DNA of 64,000 nucleotides from Parasponia andersonii. Its lineage: Eukaryota > Streptophyta > Magnoliopsida > Rosales > Cannabaceae. This document shows positions 52,401 through 63,808 of this stretch, piece by piece (the first letter of the stretch is position 1; each line of letters begins with the position of its first letter). Location of the stretch: NCBI GenBank assembly GCA_002914805.1, contig JXTB01000142.1, positions 174,584 to 238,583 on the forward strand, in the 5' to 3' direction. The notes beneath the pieces were generated by a model. It saw only the letters and a list, made by a program, of their open reading frames with translations. It did no database searches and was not told where the DNA came from. The position numbers were made by a program, and so were the translations under genes.

Positions 52401-54516
52401 TCATTTGTCCATATTTGTCAGCATATATTAAGAAAAAGTTGAACATTTTACAAAACCATATATGCGGAGAAAAAAGTTATAACAGTAAGTAAATAGCCAG
52501 AAGAAAAAATGTATAATATTGACAAGGTCAAAAATAAAAAGATAAAAAATAAAAAAGTCAGGTGACTCAGATGGACATTCTGAGCAATATTACAAAGTTA
52601 ACATCGGAAAGAAAAAGCAAGCTGACCTGTAACTGTGCATGCAAATATGTAAGAAGATCCCCTCCTCTGAAGAAACTACAAAATTCAAGCATTGTTTTAG
52701 CAATTAAATCTTCAAAAGAAGATTCAGAGAAGCAAAAAGCTATAGGACACAGGTTGCATATATTCCCAAGAGCTTCAATCCGAGTCCTCAGTTCCTTTGT
52801 GTGCAAATACAGCTCCAACAGTGTAATTTTAGAATAAACCACCGTGGTTAGACATCCTAAAGCAGAAGGTGCTTCAAAAGGCATTTCAGAACTTTCTGAT
52901 GAATCCCTCAAACGTACAGATGCATATAATGTGTCTAGCGCATGCACGTAACCCTCTATGATCTTTCCAACAGCAACAGAGAATGCATGATTAACAAGAC
53001 TGTATGGAGGGTGCTCTTCCTGTTGCACCTTACCACTATTAGGATCTTGAATATTTGCTCGATCTGGATTTTCATGTTGTCCCATGCCCAAAAAATTGTC
53101 ATTGAAATTTGGATTCGTAAAATAGTCTACAAATTTACGGAGAAGAAAAACTAAAAAACCCGAGTATCCTATGGATTTCAGTATCTTTCCCTCAGAATGA
53201 GTGCTTGAAGACCGATTCCACAAACTCGGTATCTGATGGAAGGTCCTGTCAGCTGGATCAGAACAAAAGGCAGTAGAAAGCTTTTCAATACTAACAAGGG
53301 CTGATTGAACACCTTGAAGTGCATTCATTGCCAACCTCACCATACTTGCTTCCTGTGGCAAAAAGTTGGCATTGATTAGTTTAAAGAAAAGGTAGGATTG
53401 GCCATATTTAACCACAGACATGGATGACAATATAATGTGTCACGATAATTTCAGGTTTTTCTGAAGTTCCCAAATGTAACCAAGGAAAATTTTAGGATCA
53501 CCAATCAAATGAAACCAGAGATACACCCTCATATTCTTAGGTACGAAGTACACATCTTTATATGTATTCCATTGACATAATGTCTCAAAGTGGAAACACT
53601 AAACTTACAGTTAATGACAAAGGGAGAGAAAATGCATCCACCTAAATGAGAAGAGGAAATCAACTCCTACGATTGCTTTGTTGTTTGGGTTATTTGCATG
53701 ATAAAGGAGTAATGGAAAAGGATTTTCAAGATGTGAAGAAGAATTTTTTTTCTCTCTTTCCTATGAGAAAGAATCACACACTGGTTTCTTTGTGGGTTTC
53801 TCTTCTTTGAAGGATTTTAAACTATTTCCTTCCTCTAGGAAAATTGCCGAATTGGAGAGATTTCTACCAGGCATTTGCTTTCTTATACCCTGTCCTATTT
53901 ACTTTGTTGTTATAACTTATAGCAATTCTTTACCGCTAAATTCGACCTTTTTGTCCCACTCACTCTATGATTATTGAACTCTTTTCCTCTTATACATTCT
54001 TCCTTTCACCACCTCATAAACTAAAATATTGCTAACATAAAATTATACAAAATCAACCACTTAACTGTAACCACTGCACCAATTACAGCCTTATGCATAT
54101 TCAATTTCCGTTCCCATCACAATCACATTTCAACTTTAAAAAGAAAAAAAAAAAAAAATCACTTGATATAAGACAGTAATCACATAAGGAACCAAAGGAA
54201 TGTCCATATCTTTAATTTCCCCCAAATACATAAATTAATGCTCAATAATGGCACTACATTGAAAAATTCAGCAACTAGTATAATAGTAGTAGTAGCAGTA
54301 GTAACAAAAGCTCTAAAATTTGAGAGAAAAAAGTATGGCACTTACCGAGACGGAAGGAGAAGCATGGCGGGTACGATCAGGCGTTGAAGATGAGTTCGAG
54401 ATGCGAGGTCCGCTTTCGGAAGGAATGGAGTCCCAAGAGGTAGGCGGAAGCCATGGATCTTCCAACTTGAGATTCTCAAACAGAGATGAGGTGAAATCGG
54501 AAGAGTCCACCGCCAT
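43430..54516 (-). CDS. GCP6: Gamma-tubulin complex component 6
   Basis: A GCP (Spc97/Spc98) family subunit of the gamma-tubulin ring complex, which nucleates microtubules at the cell cortex, spindle and phragmoplast. Exons: 54516-54346, 53352-52627, 52086-51880, 51772-51461, 50864-50740, 50572-49394, 48587-48446, 48344-48185, 47988-47849, 47197-47112, 46400-46301, 45333-45272, 44362-44203, 43603-43430. They join in frame to 1247 aa, against roughly 1200 aa in Arabidopsis. The Grip1 region lies in exons 2-5 (about residues 58-514). Exon 6 (about 514-907) is a long Ser/Asp/Glu-rich insert. The Grip2 region lies in exons 7-14, with EHLLALRRYHFMELADWADL, DWPVSIVLTSDAL and HQVNHFVSTLQQYV, the usual gamma-tubulin-binding side. 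The long insert and the N-terminus MAVDSSDFTSSLFENLKLED favour GCP6 over GCP5. No break in the coding exons was seen. Confidence 0.92.
44769..45019. mobile_element. hAT-type MITE, about 251 bp, in GCP6 intron 12
   Basis: The left end TAGAGGTGCAAATTTGGCC and the reverse-complemented right end TAGAGCTGTTTGACTAGGG share the TAGAG-TG terminus. The interior is full of GGCCC/GGGCC motifs like the copies at 835 and 20983. The flanking octamers do not match, so target duplication is lost or the boundaries are slightly off. It lies between GCP6 exons 12 and 13 and leaves coding sequence untouched. Confidence 0.6.
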
Positions 54517-55099
54517 TATCCTTTTTCGATTCAGATCATCGAAACGCCATTGGAGCTCTCTAGGGTTTTCGTCGTCTTCTTCTTTTTGGTGCGAGTACGA
54601 GGAATTTGAACAAGAGCGGAGCTCAGTAAGAAGGAGTTAGGTGAATCTTTTGGCCTAGATATCAGTCGCCCCGCCCAAAACAAAGGGAGTTTTTTTTTTT
54701 ATTTTTGAAAGGCTGCATTTTAAATTTTTTTTGGTTAGGCGATCGCCAATGCAATTATGGTAAAAATGACCTAGATCACAGTGGTTCAAAAAATAAAAAT
54801 AAAGAGAAAATATTGATGGTATTATTTTTAACTAGGTAATTTTAAATAACGTGATTTTACTTTTTAAAAATATTAAAAATTAAAATTAATGATGACTCAT
54901 GTGCCATTAATTTTCAGTGTACTATTTTAATGTCCTTAGTATTACTCCAAAATAAAATGTGAAGTTAAAAGTGCTAAGTGATATAATAGTAAAAAGGAAA
55001 TTGATAAAAGTGTAATAAATAATTAACAAGAACATGCAATGTATATAAGGTTACAAACGTTTATAATGTTACCAAATTTATTATGCTACAACCTTGAAC

Positions 55100-56200
55100 A
55101 GAATTTCAGCAGTACTTTCAAACAAGTATTCCTATAAACAAAAGTTTGTTAACGGCCGAAGACTGTGTACCACACAGAATCTTTAAAACTGATTCGTTCC
55201 CTCTGTCAGAATGCTTGAGGATTTTGCAAGCGATAGTTTCTCAGGATACAACGACTAAGAGCAGCAAGTGAAACACTAACACATCTGCTCTACGAACTAA
55301 ATTGTAACGAATTCTAACACACTAAGAGATCTACCTACGAAATTTCTAAATTCTCTAAGAACTATAGCTAGAAAAACTGAAGAACTAAAAATACTTGAAG
55401 AATAGAGAAATTTGAGAGAGAGAGAGCGCTGAAGAGAAACTAGAGAGAAGCTTCTGTTTTTCGGTGTGTTGAAATGAGAGGAAGAGCTCTCCTTTTATAG
55501 GTTCTAAAGGGAATTCCACCATAAAATCAATCCATAATGCCAAAACGTTTTTGGCAGTTTTTCCAATTAAATTCAAACGTTTTTTTTTATAGCCATTAAC
55601 ATAGTTGTTTACACATGTCAGCCATAACCATGATGTTAAAAGCTTTGCATCCAAAACGTTTCTGATAGCAATTTCATGTATTAGGTAGCATAATGGTCAA
55701 AAAAAAAAAGAGAAATCGTACTGGGCCGCAACAAAAAATTAGGCTTACTATGGTCTAAGTTTCAACCTGGCATTCGTGTCTGCAGGTGCAGGCACACACG
55801 AGCCCATACAAATTCAGGCCCAAGCCCAAAGATTTGCACCCCCTACGTGCGCCTAAGAGAGCATCTATGATAGTTATTCTTACCACCATTACAAAACAAG
55901 GTTTGATATAAACTAGTTGCACCATGCATTTCCCACTAATGTGGGACTCTAAGATTTTTCTTTCATTTTTTCTTTTTAAATGGTACACTTTTGAGCAACA
56001 ATTTCTCATTCATCCGTGCACCATTTTGAGCGTGTGAATATACAAAATCGATGTCCTCGCGGAGGAGAACAAGAATTCACCAAGACCTTTCATCAATAAG
56101 ATATGGGTCCTACTCAATTTTTAGCTTCAAAATGGTTCATAAAAATGAGTTATTTAACACAAACTTGGACTTTAAAAAATACATAGATTTCCAAGTCCAA
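55100..56200 (-). mobile_element. Candidate solo LTR (approximate limits)
   Basis: On the minus strand there is a clear TATA box (CTATAAAAGGAG, about 55492-55503) followed by pyrimidine-rich leader-like sequence with CTCTCTCTC, and the phrase CAGTCTTCGGCCGTTAACA near 55160. A motif common in plant LTR promoters (AGTCCCACATTAGTGGGAA) lies on the minus strand near 55940. No internal coding region or paired copy is present in the window, so a solo LTR is a guess; a promoter of an unknown non-coding transcript is the alternative. Confidence 0.3.
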
Positions 56201-57540
56201 GATAAGCCTAAAATCTTAACCTAATTCTAAGCCCATTTTCCAACAAAAAGAAAGAAACAAATGAATTACACTCTACAAAAAATATTGAATATCTTCTTTG
56301 AGTAATAATAAGGCGTCAATATCTTACACACAGAATTTATACTACATAATATAGTATTTATTTTAACTATTTTATTTTTAAAATAGGATTTCATCATTTA
56401 AAGTTATATGATTAAAAATAATGTCACATTATCAGTATAAATTTTTTGTGTAAAATTTTGGCATCTCAATTTTTATACTTCTTCTTTTATGCTTGAGTAT
56501 TGTGAATTACTTTGATAAAGGGTACGCAATGGACATACTGTATCCGGAAAATATGAGAAATATCTTAAAGAATGGAATTAGTACGAAAAGGATCTAAGAT
56601 GGACAAATATGATTATTAATAATAAAAATGAAAAAAAGATAACAAAAAGGAAAAAGACAACAAAAGGGAAAAAGAGAAATTTGTTTGCAAAAAATTGTAT
56701 ATCTGGAAGAAAGACAAACGGAATCTCGAAGAACAAAAAGTAGGATTAACAAGATTGAAAGACTAGATAGCCAAGTGCAAAGATCATCCACCACTATAAA
56801 CACAGAAGCAAGCAGGAGGTGGAAAATGAACGACGTGGGGAAGAAAATAGAGAGAGAAAAATAGAGGAAAACTTTCTATGAGTCAAAAAAGGAAGAGAAA
56901 AGTTATAAAAAGAAAATCAAAATACAGAAAATGGAGCTATGAATGAAGATTGGAGAAGGAAGAGAAGGCTATCAAAACTCAAGAGTGTTAAAAACCATTG
57001 TTTAAGATAGGGCAATACCATCTCCAAGCTGTTAATTTAAGTCCTTAGTTATGGGACTATATTCTTCCCATCCGTTCTCTTGACTTCATCCTCTTAATTA
57101 ATTTTTTTCTCACTTCTATTACAGACATTGCTCTTCCTACGCCACTGTAGGTATGCCCCCTAGCATTTCTTCTCAATTTTGTTAGCTTCAGACCTTCCTT
57201 TAGAATCTTTATGTCAAATTAATGCTTTAATATTGATTATGAATGGATAAACGAGGTAAATGGTATTGAAATGACAACAAATGACCATCTATATTTGTTA
57301 AAATAAGAGCCAGGGGATATGTAAGTGTATATATATAGATATGTGTGTGTGCATATATATAAACTCATATCTCTATACATATAAATTATTACAAATTAAT
57401 GACTAAAGTCTAGACAAAGCATGATGAATTGATAACATAACACTTTCTGGAAAGTATATAAGTAAAATGCAAAAGATAATGTCCAAAAGAAACAATGCAA
57501 GTATAGTAGTTAATACTAATCATAATTGTTAAATGAAATA

Positions 57541-57720
57541 AAGACCTTTGCTGAACCAGAGTCTCGTTACCCTTGCTAGACACAATTCACATACCTCTAC
57601 TAGACTAGATACTCTTTACCTTTGCTAGTGCAGAATCATATGCCTTTGCTAGACTGGAGCCTTCGTACCTTTACTAAATTATATTTTTAATACCTTGACT
57701 GGACTAAAATATGAATGACT
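57541..57720. repeat. Degenerate minisatellite, about 25-bp unit, about seven copies
   Basis: Successive units begin with CCTTTGCTAGACT-like sequence: GACCTTTGCTGAAC, CCCTTGCTAGACAC, CCTCTACTAGACTAG, CCTTTGCTAGTGC, CCTTTGCTAGACTGG, CCTTTACTAAAT, CCTTGACTGGACT. Spacing is 24-27 bp. A further unit-like TTTGCTAGGCC lies near 57749. No coding meaning is seen. Confidence 0.7.
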
Positions 57721-58568
57721 TAGAAAAACTGAAAAGCTACATCTCTTTGCTAGGCCAAAGAAGAAGGATTATCGTTTACAATAAAAACATCTCTAAATGA
57801 TACCTTGACTAAATGGCATGTTAATTCTTCCATGATATGATGAAGTTTTATTTTTATTACTATATTTTATTATATTTTTTTGTAATACCCGTCTACGGTT
57901 GTTATAACAGTCATATATTCATCTATCTACACATATTTATACCAATATATATTTATCTACCTAATCTTTAACCAATGATGTTGCATTTTTTCTTACGCGT
58001 CGATGCTTCATCAATTGATCAGTCGCTTTAATTACATTGAGACCAAAATGCTTTTTTGTCTTTTTAATAAGGAATGCCATTATTTACATTCCACAGCTAG
58101 TGACAACCCAACTTATGTATGTCAGACCAGTACATTCTCTAAATTATAACCGATGCCTACTTGAATGTTACTCTCTAGTAATAAATACTATCAAAACTTA
58201 TGTTATGATAATCATCCTTGCAATGCATAATATGTACTATTCATAATACTTTTTGTAGCTATAATAAGCTACATTTTCCATATGGAGAGAAAAGGAAATA
58301 TGGGGATTGTCGGTACCAGGCCTTTGGCTTAACGAGGGCCAGTCAAGCTTAGTATGGGTGGTACACATGATGATGATGATTGGTATGAGCGGGTCAATCA
58401 CTGGGCAAAAATCTCAGAAAATTGTGTGCCTAGACTTGGCTACTGAGAAAGAAGAGGGAGAACTAGCCGCTTCGAATAAGTTCTTCTTTTTTTTTTTTTA
58501 TCTATGATCGTGGCATATGCATATTCCTCATCAAACCCAAGAACGTTGGCAGCTACGCAAGGAACTTT

Positions 58569-58770
58569 TGGCTCCATTTCATAGGATGGATTTATGGGAG
58601 GACAGAGAAGTGTGGAGGGAGAGAATTGGAAAGAGAGAGGTTTTTTTTTTTTTTTTAACGAAGCTTAACTGGCTCCATTTCATAGGACGGATTTATGGGA
58701 GGACGAAGAAGGGTGGAGGGAGAGAATTGGAAGGAGAGAGGTTTTTTTTTTTTTTTTAACGAAGCTCTTT
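58569..58770. repeat. 101-bp tandem duplication spanning a SINE tail
   Basis: Two copies, about 58569-58669 and 58670-58770, each start TGGCTCCATTTCATAGGA and end in a run of about 16-17 T followed by AACGAAGCT. They differ at only a few bases. The T run and AACGAAGCT are the 3' tail (minus strand) of the SINE at 58742-58905. Confidence 0.85.
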
Positions 58771-58905
58771 AATTATTACAAATTAAAATAAAATACTTAA
58801 TATTTATCTCACCTATTAGTCTAGTCTACCGTCTGTGTAACTCGAACTTAAGATTAAAATTTTAGATAGTGAATGCTCTTACCAGTTGAGCTAACTCACT
58901 TCGTC
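58742..58905 (-). mobile_element. tRNA-derived SINE
   Basis: Read on the minus strand the element begins GACGAAGTGAGTTAGCTCAA. It has an RNA polymerase III box A (TAGCTCAACTGG, near 58893-58880) and a box B-like AAGTTCGAGTTA about 35 bp further on, as in a tRNA, and ends in a poly-A tail of about 16 bases. There is no paired acceptor stem or anticodon arm, so it is not a functional tRNA gene. Length about 164 bp. Confidence 0.65.
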
Positions 58906-59570
58906 AAATGAAAAAAAGAATTAATCTTTTGCATGGCAAGGATGACCGAGAGAGAAATAGGTTAGGTAGAGAGATTAAGTCTCCCTTTAAGCCCACCAAA
59001 ATGAATCTTTCTTTCTTTGGGTAGATTAGAAGAAAGAGAGAAGAAAATAAATATATAACCGTAAATTTATTTTTAAAAATAATTATTAAAAAATATAAAA
59101 AAAAATGAATAATAAAATAATTTTATAAATAAATAATGTCCATCTTTCTTATTATTTGTATTTCATAGCAAACAACTTAATAAAGTGTCACGATCCTCTT
59201 TTACTTTCATATAATCTGCTCTTTCTAATCTCTTAGTCCTTTATACTATCTATCTCTCTTATCAGACATAATGTCTGGTTTGTATGTTTATTTGTCCACA
59301 TCTCAATACGTCCCTTCAATAATTATCATTGACTTGTGGTAAACATTTATGTTAGCTAATAGGCCGAAAATCCACACAAATTGGATAGAAAAAGATAACC
59401 TACTATTTTGATGAAGTAAAATGAATAAGATTTGAAATCAAACTTGATGTCTGCCATGTGGAGTTTTGTTTGGCCTAAACTCAATATACCCCTCCAATAA
59501 CTGGTGTTGCTCGTGCTAGTGTCCCGTGACTATAAATGTCTATGTTTATTAAGAGACCAGCAATACACAC

Positions 59571-59832
59571 TGTTGATGGAGGTTTTATCAACAATAAATT
59601 TATAAAAAATCAAGAGATGTGACTTGTGTGAATTGAAATAATAATCAAAGCAAATAAGGAGAGGGGATTTTATAGTGGTTCAGCCCCGAAAAAAATGAGC
59701 CTACGTCCACTGTTTTCTCACTAATTTATGAATAATAATGAACACTCAAGGTTACAATCTCGTCTGGGAATCGGAAAGACTGAAAAGCTATTGAAGAATA
59801 CTAACGACTTAGACTACCCAAACTTGAATTTG
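59571..59832 (-). repeat. Left LTR segment of the third Copia fossil
   Basis: 262 bp, about 98 percent identical to 62198-62459, starting TGTTGATGGAGG on the plus strand. It ends at the single n at 59833, where assembled sequence changes abruptly to AT-rich DNA. Confidence 0.85.
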
Positions 59833-62197
59833 NCAAATCTTAATATATACAAATTTTAAAATTAATTAAATAAATTAAATAATTTCTCTAATATGCCCCG
59901 CAAGATGGAGCTCCGAGAGGAGAGTCCAATCTTGTTGTTGAGTGTGAGAAACCACGTATGTGATAATGGTTTTGTGAGAGCATCATCCAACTAATTTTCA
60001 GAAGAAATATGAGCAACCTGTAGAACACCACTCTGAACTTGGTCGCGTATATAATGTTAATCCAAAGCAACGTGTTTCATGTGAGAATAAGAGATCGGAT
60101 TGGAGCAAATATTGGTAGTTCCAACACTATCGTAGTAGATCACCAGTTGTTGAGATAAAAGAAACACCTAGTTCAGCGAGTAGAGAACAAATCCATCTCA
60201 ACTCGGCAATTGTAGCAGCAACAAAACTATACTCCGCCTCAATTGAAGAGCAAGCAACAGTCTGTTGCTTCTTCGAACTCCAAGAAATAGGATTGCGGCC
60301 TAGGTAAACAAGGTAAGCACTAGTAGAAGTGTAGTCATCTTTGTTACCTGCACAATCAGCATTTGAGAATACATGGAGTGATAAAGAGGATTGGCTATGT
60401 AGAAGTAGACCATGATCAGAAGTACCACAAAAATAACGCAAGAGACGCTTAATAGCAACCCAATGTTCACTAGTTGAACAGTGCATAAATTGAGACAATT
60501 TGTTTACCGCATAAGCGACATCAGGCCTTGTAAGAGAGGTATTGTAGGCTACCCACAATAGTCTGATATTTCGAGGGATTAGAAAGCAATGTACCAGAAT
60601 AAAGATCAAGTGTTGGGGAAGTTGCAAGAGGAGTAGCAACCGGCTTAGCATCCATCATGTTTATTCGAGTAAGAAGATCAACAATGTAACGCCTTTGAGA
60701 AAGTAGCAAGCCGTGAGGGTGAGTGAGGACCTCAACACCAAGGAAATAAGTGAGAGGTCCAAGATCTTTGATAGAAAATCGTTAGGCAAGAAGTGTAATG
60801 AATTTCTATATAGCCTCGATCATTGTTACCTGCAATGATAATGTCATCAACATAGACAAGAAGGTAGATGTGAACATCCCTTGTGTTGAAAACAAATAAT
60901 GACATGTCGGCATGACAATTGATGAAGTTGGCAGTGACAAGAAACTGACGCAATTCATGATACTAAGCACGTGGAGCTCGTTTGAGGTCATAAATAGCCT
61001 TTCGAAGTTTGCAGACATGATGAGGATGATCACGGTCTATAAATCCCTGTGGTTGTGCCATAAAGACACCCTTAGTTAAGTGGCCCTGGATAAAGGCATT
61101 ATTCATGTCCAATTGCCGAAGAGACCAACTACGTCTTATAGCAAGACTAAGAACAAGACGAATAGTGGTCGGCTTGATAACAGGATTGAAAGTGTCACGA
61201 TAGTCGATGTTAGGACGTTGATGAAACCCCTTGGCAACTAAGTGTGCTTGCACCTGTCAACAAAACCATCAGCAAGATGTTTAGTGCGAAATATCCATTT
61301 ACACCCAACAATATTCTGAGTTAGATCCGAGGGAACAAGTTCCCATATTCCATTCCAAACAAGAGCATCAAATTCATCAGACATAGCCCAGTGCCACTTG
61401 ATATTTTTAATGGCTTAAGTCACTGATGTCGGTTCAAGATCATCAAAAGGTGAGGGGCGAGCTGCGAGATAGAGATAAGATTCTTTTTTATTGTAAGAAC
61501 AAAACGAACATCATGTAAAAAAAGGTGTGAAAGAGTGTATAGAGTGATTTTGGACCAGTATGCATAATAGGCAGTTCTATGGCATTACCAATCACAATAT
61601 CGTTTAAGCCTTCATAAGGAGTATAAATAGAGAGATTACTTAAGTCAGTGGTAACATGATGTGGCGCGCCACTATCAAGGAGCCAACTAGAATCAGTAGG
61701 AATATTGGTAGTTGCAATATTGGCCTTTGGTTGCCATGGGGTCTAAAAGTGAGCATCCAAGTAAAGTTGTCTTGGGGTCAGTGGCAGTTGTAGATTTGGC
61801 TACATCAGGCGGAACACAGGACATTATGGAACAGTGTGACCTTGAATACGATACCACTGCCAACGAACCAAGTAAGGTCGAGGCGAGGGTCAACTACTCC
61901 AGGATACAGCAGAAGAGGTACCCAAAACTAAAAAAGCAACATGTGATGGAGAGTTGGGCGTCCACTGCGAACGGTGGGTCGGAGTGTCGAAGCAGCCAAA
62001 ATTGGGTCAGAAATTGGCTAGATTAGCAAAGGTAAGAAGAGTGGAGCAGACAGATTGTTGGAGACATAGTGAAAGCTCCTTATTGATTAGTTTTTCATGG
62101 AGTTCATCAAAAGAGATTGGTGTATCACTGCCACTAAAATTGTCTGCAATTGGTTTGTACTCATCATCAAGACCATCGACAACGGTCTTAATGAGAT

Positions 62198-62937
62198 TGT
62201 TGATGGAGGTTTTATCAACAATAAATTTATAAAAAATCAAGAGATGTGGCTGGTGTGAATTGAAATAATAATCAAAGCAAATAAGGAGAGGGGATTTTAT
62301 AGTGGTTCAGCCCCGAAAAAGATGAGCCTACGTCCACTGTTTTCTCACTAATTTATGAATAATGATGAACACTCAAGGTTACAATCTCGTCTGGGAATCG
62401 GAAAGACTGAAAAGTTATTGAAGAATACTAACGACTTAGACTACCCAAACTTGAATTTGCTCTGACTTCTATTTTCTGTGACTTGTTTCTGCCCAGAACT
62501 TGATATATTTCTTCGGAACATAGAGCCCCCTTTATATAGATAAAGGTAACCTTATGTCCCTAAGTTCCTTATGTCTCTAGGATCCTAATTGTATAAACGG
62601 GTAACTATACAATTGGGTAACATACAAAAATAATTGGATAACTATTCAAAATGGATAACTAGTTAATCATAAATAGGAATCTTCAGTTTCCCTTTCCTTG
62701 TAGGTTTCTTCCATAGCGTTTACTTGTCTCCCTCTTCTTGTAGGTTTCCTTTATGACAGTTACGTGTTTCCTTCTCCTCATAGGTTTTCTGTTTGTCAAG
62801 GCAAACTGCACGGAGAAGGTCGCACAAACCTGTGGAAGAGGTCGCATATAACTATCACGGAGGAGGTCGCATATAACCTTTACGGAGGAGGTCGCATATA
62901 ACCCTTATGCGACCTTAGGATTTTAGACCGCACAACA
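62198..62937 (-). repeat. Right LTR of the third Copia fossil, about 740 bp
   Basis: The plus-strand ends TGTTG and CAACA form the short inverted ends of an LTR. A minus-strand TATA box (TCTATATAAAGG) near 62533-62544 sits where the U3/R border would be. The part to the right of it holds tandem repeats, typical of U3 enhancers. A purine-rich minus-strand tract (GGAGCTGGGGGGCAAT, 62938-62953) lies just outside. Confidence 0.65.
62635..62915. repeat. Short tandem repeats within the LTR U3
   Basis: Near 62680-62790 a roughly 45-bp unit with CTTGTAGGTTTC recurs about three times. Near 62809-62915 a roughly 30-bp unit with GGAGGAGGTCGCATATAAC recurs three to four times. Both sit upstream of the minus-strand TATA box. 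Confidence 0.7.
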
Positions 62938-63808
62938 ATTGCCCCCCAGCTCCATTAGTTCTTTAGGACAAAATGGAGCTTCTAATTACTGTGCGACCTT
63001 GTGATGTCATAAAACCTATGATTTGAGTAATCGAAGATCCGTCAGATTCCAAATCTCCTCTTTCAAGATCACGTGTATCTTCCTTTCTGTCAGAACGGAA
63101 CACGTGTAGCTAGGAACAAAATTCGAGGAAGCCTGATTGACACCAACCCTCACCAAATCTTTCCAAATCTTTTCAAATTTTAAATAATCCTGACTTTTCG
63201 GATAGATTCAAATCTCGCGCAGTCCTTAGCCTTCAAATTCAAAATTCAAATCCTCCGATCTACGGCTGCGATCTAACGGTGGTTAGGTTATAAATATCAG
63301 AAACCATCCGTCTCTGTTTCATTTTACTCAGAAAACTTCAGAAATCTCAAGAACCCTAACGCCGTTCTTCCTCCCAGGTCGCTCCAATCGCTGCTACTTC
63401 TTCATCACAGTTTCGAATCGACTCAACTCCATCTCTTGAAGAAAGGTCAGTGTCTTCTCTTATTTCTTTCATTATTGAAAACAACTTTAATCTGGGAATA
63501 AACTTATTTCACCGAAGTGAAATAAGAAATTTGTTCCTTTTATACTCTCTTTTTTCTTCAGTCCGTAGAGTAGAATTGCTAGAAATGATCCTATGAAAAG
63601 AATCTCTAGGGTCTGATACCCTAATTTATTCTTACTGAACTGACGGTTCATTTACTGATGAACTGCTCGAACACTTCTGATGAACTGCTCGAACACTTTC
63701 TGATGAACTGCTCGAACACTTTCTGACGAACTCGTAGATCATGCAACTTTAGGATAAATACCTAGAATGTTAGCATAGTAATTTGAATCCCTGCATATTT
63801 CTTTTCAG
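62938..63808 (+). promoter_or_regulatory. Promoter, 5' leader and leader intron of the right-edge gene
   Basis: A TATA box (TATAAATA) lies at 63289-63296, followed by a pyrimidine-rich leader. A good splice donor (GAAAG|GTCAGT, intron from 63446) pairs with an acceptor (TTCTTTTCAG, ending 63808) directly before the ATG at 63809. The leader intron holds 3.5 tandem copies of a 22-23-bp unit, CTGATGAACTGCTCGAACAC (63655-63734). A small hairpin, AGCTCCATT/AATGGAGCT, lies at 62948-62980. Confidence 0.55.
63655..63734. repeat. 3.5 copies of a 22-23-bp tandem repeat
   Basis: The unit CTGATGAACTGCTCGAACAC plus TT or TTT occurs at 63655-63676, 63677-63699 and 63700-63722, with a partial diverged copy to 63734. 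It lies in the leader intron of the right-edge coding region. Confidence 0.9.

Larger units (their letters stand above)
54517..59570. other. GCP6 upstream region and transposon-derived intergenic DNA
   Basis: The first few hundred bases must include the GCP6 promoter; no convincing TATA box stands out. Beyond lie a candidate solo LTR (about 55100-56200), a minisatellite (57541-57720), a 101-bp tandem duplication (58569-58770) and a tRNA-derived SINE (58742-58905). The remaining sequence is AT-rich with no gene that I can support. Confidence 0.55.
59571..62937 (-). mobile_element. Ty1/Copia fossil bracketed by LTR repeats
   Basis: A minus-strand Copia remnant. Parts seen: a gag piece (62198 to about 62007), reverse transcriptase with the YVDD box (61253-60732) and RNase H (60651-60127). 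The integrase region is weak. The repeats 59571-59832 and 62198-62459 differ at about five of 262 bases (about 2 percent), pointing to roughly one million years or less at usual plant rates (inference). The right repeat continues to 62937, giving TGTTG...CAACA ends, while the left one stops at an ambiguous base (59833), so the assembly may be collapsed there. The coding region is broken, with about six or more breaks, and the copy is shorter than a whole Copia element. Confidence 0.8.

Noticed and set aside
58837-58905. Possible tRNA gene on the minus strand
   Set aside because: Box A and box B are present, but the acceptor and anticodon stems do not form and a poly-A tail follows, so a SINE fits better.
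61712-62026. 104-codon plus-strand open frame
   Set aside because: It is opposite the coding strand of the third Copia fossil and shows no independent signal.
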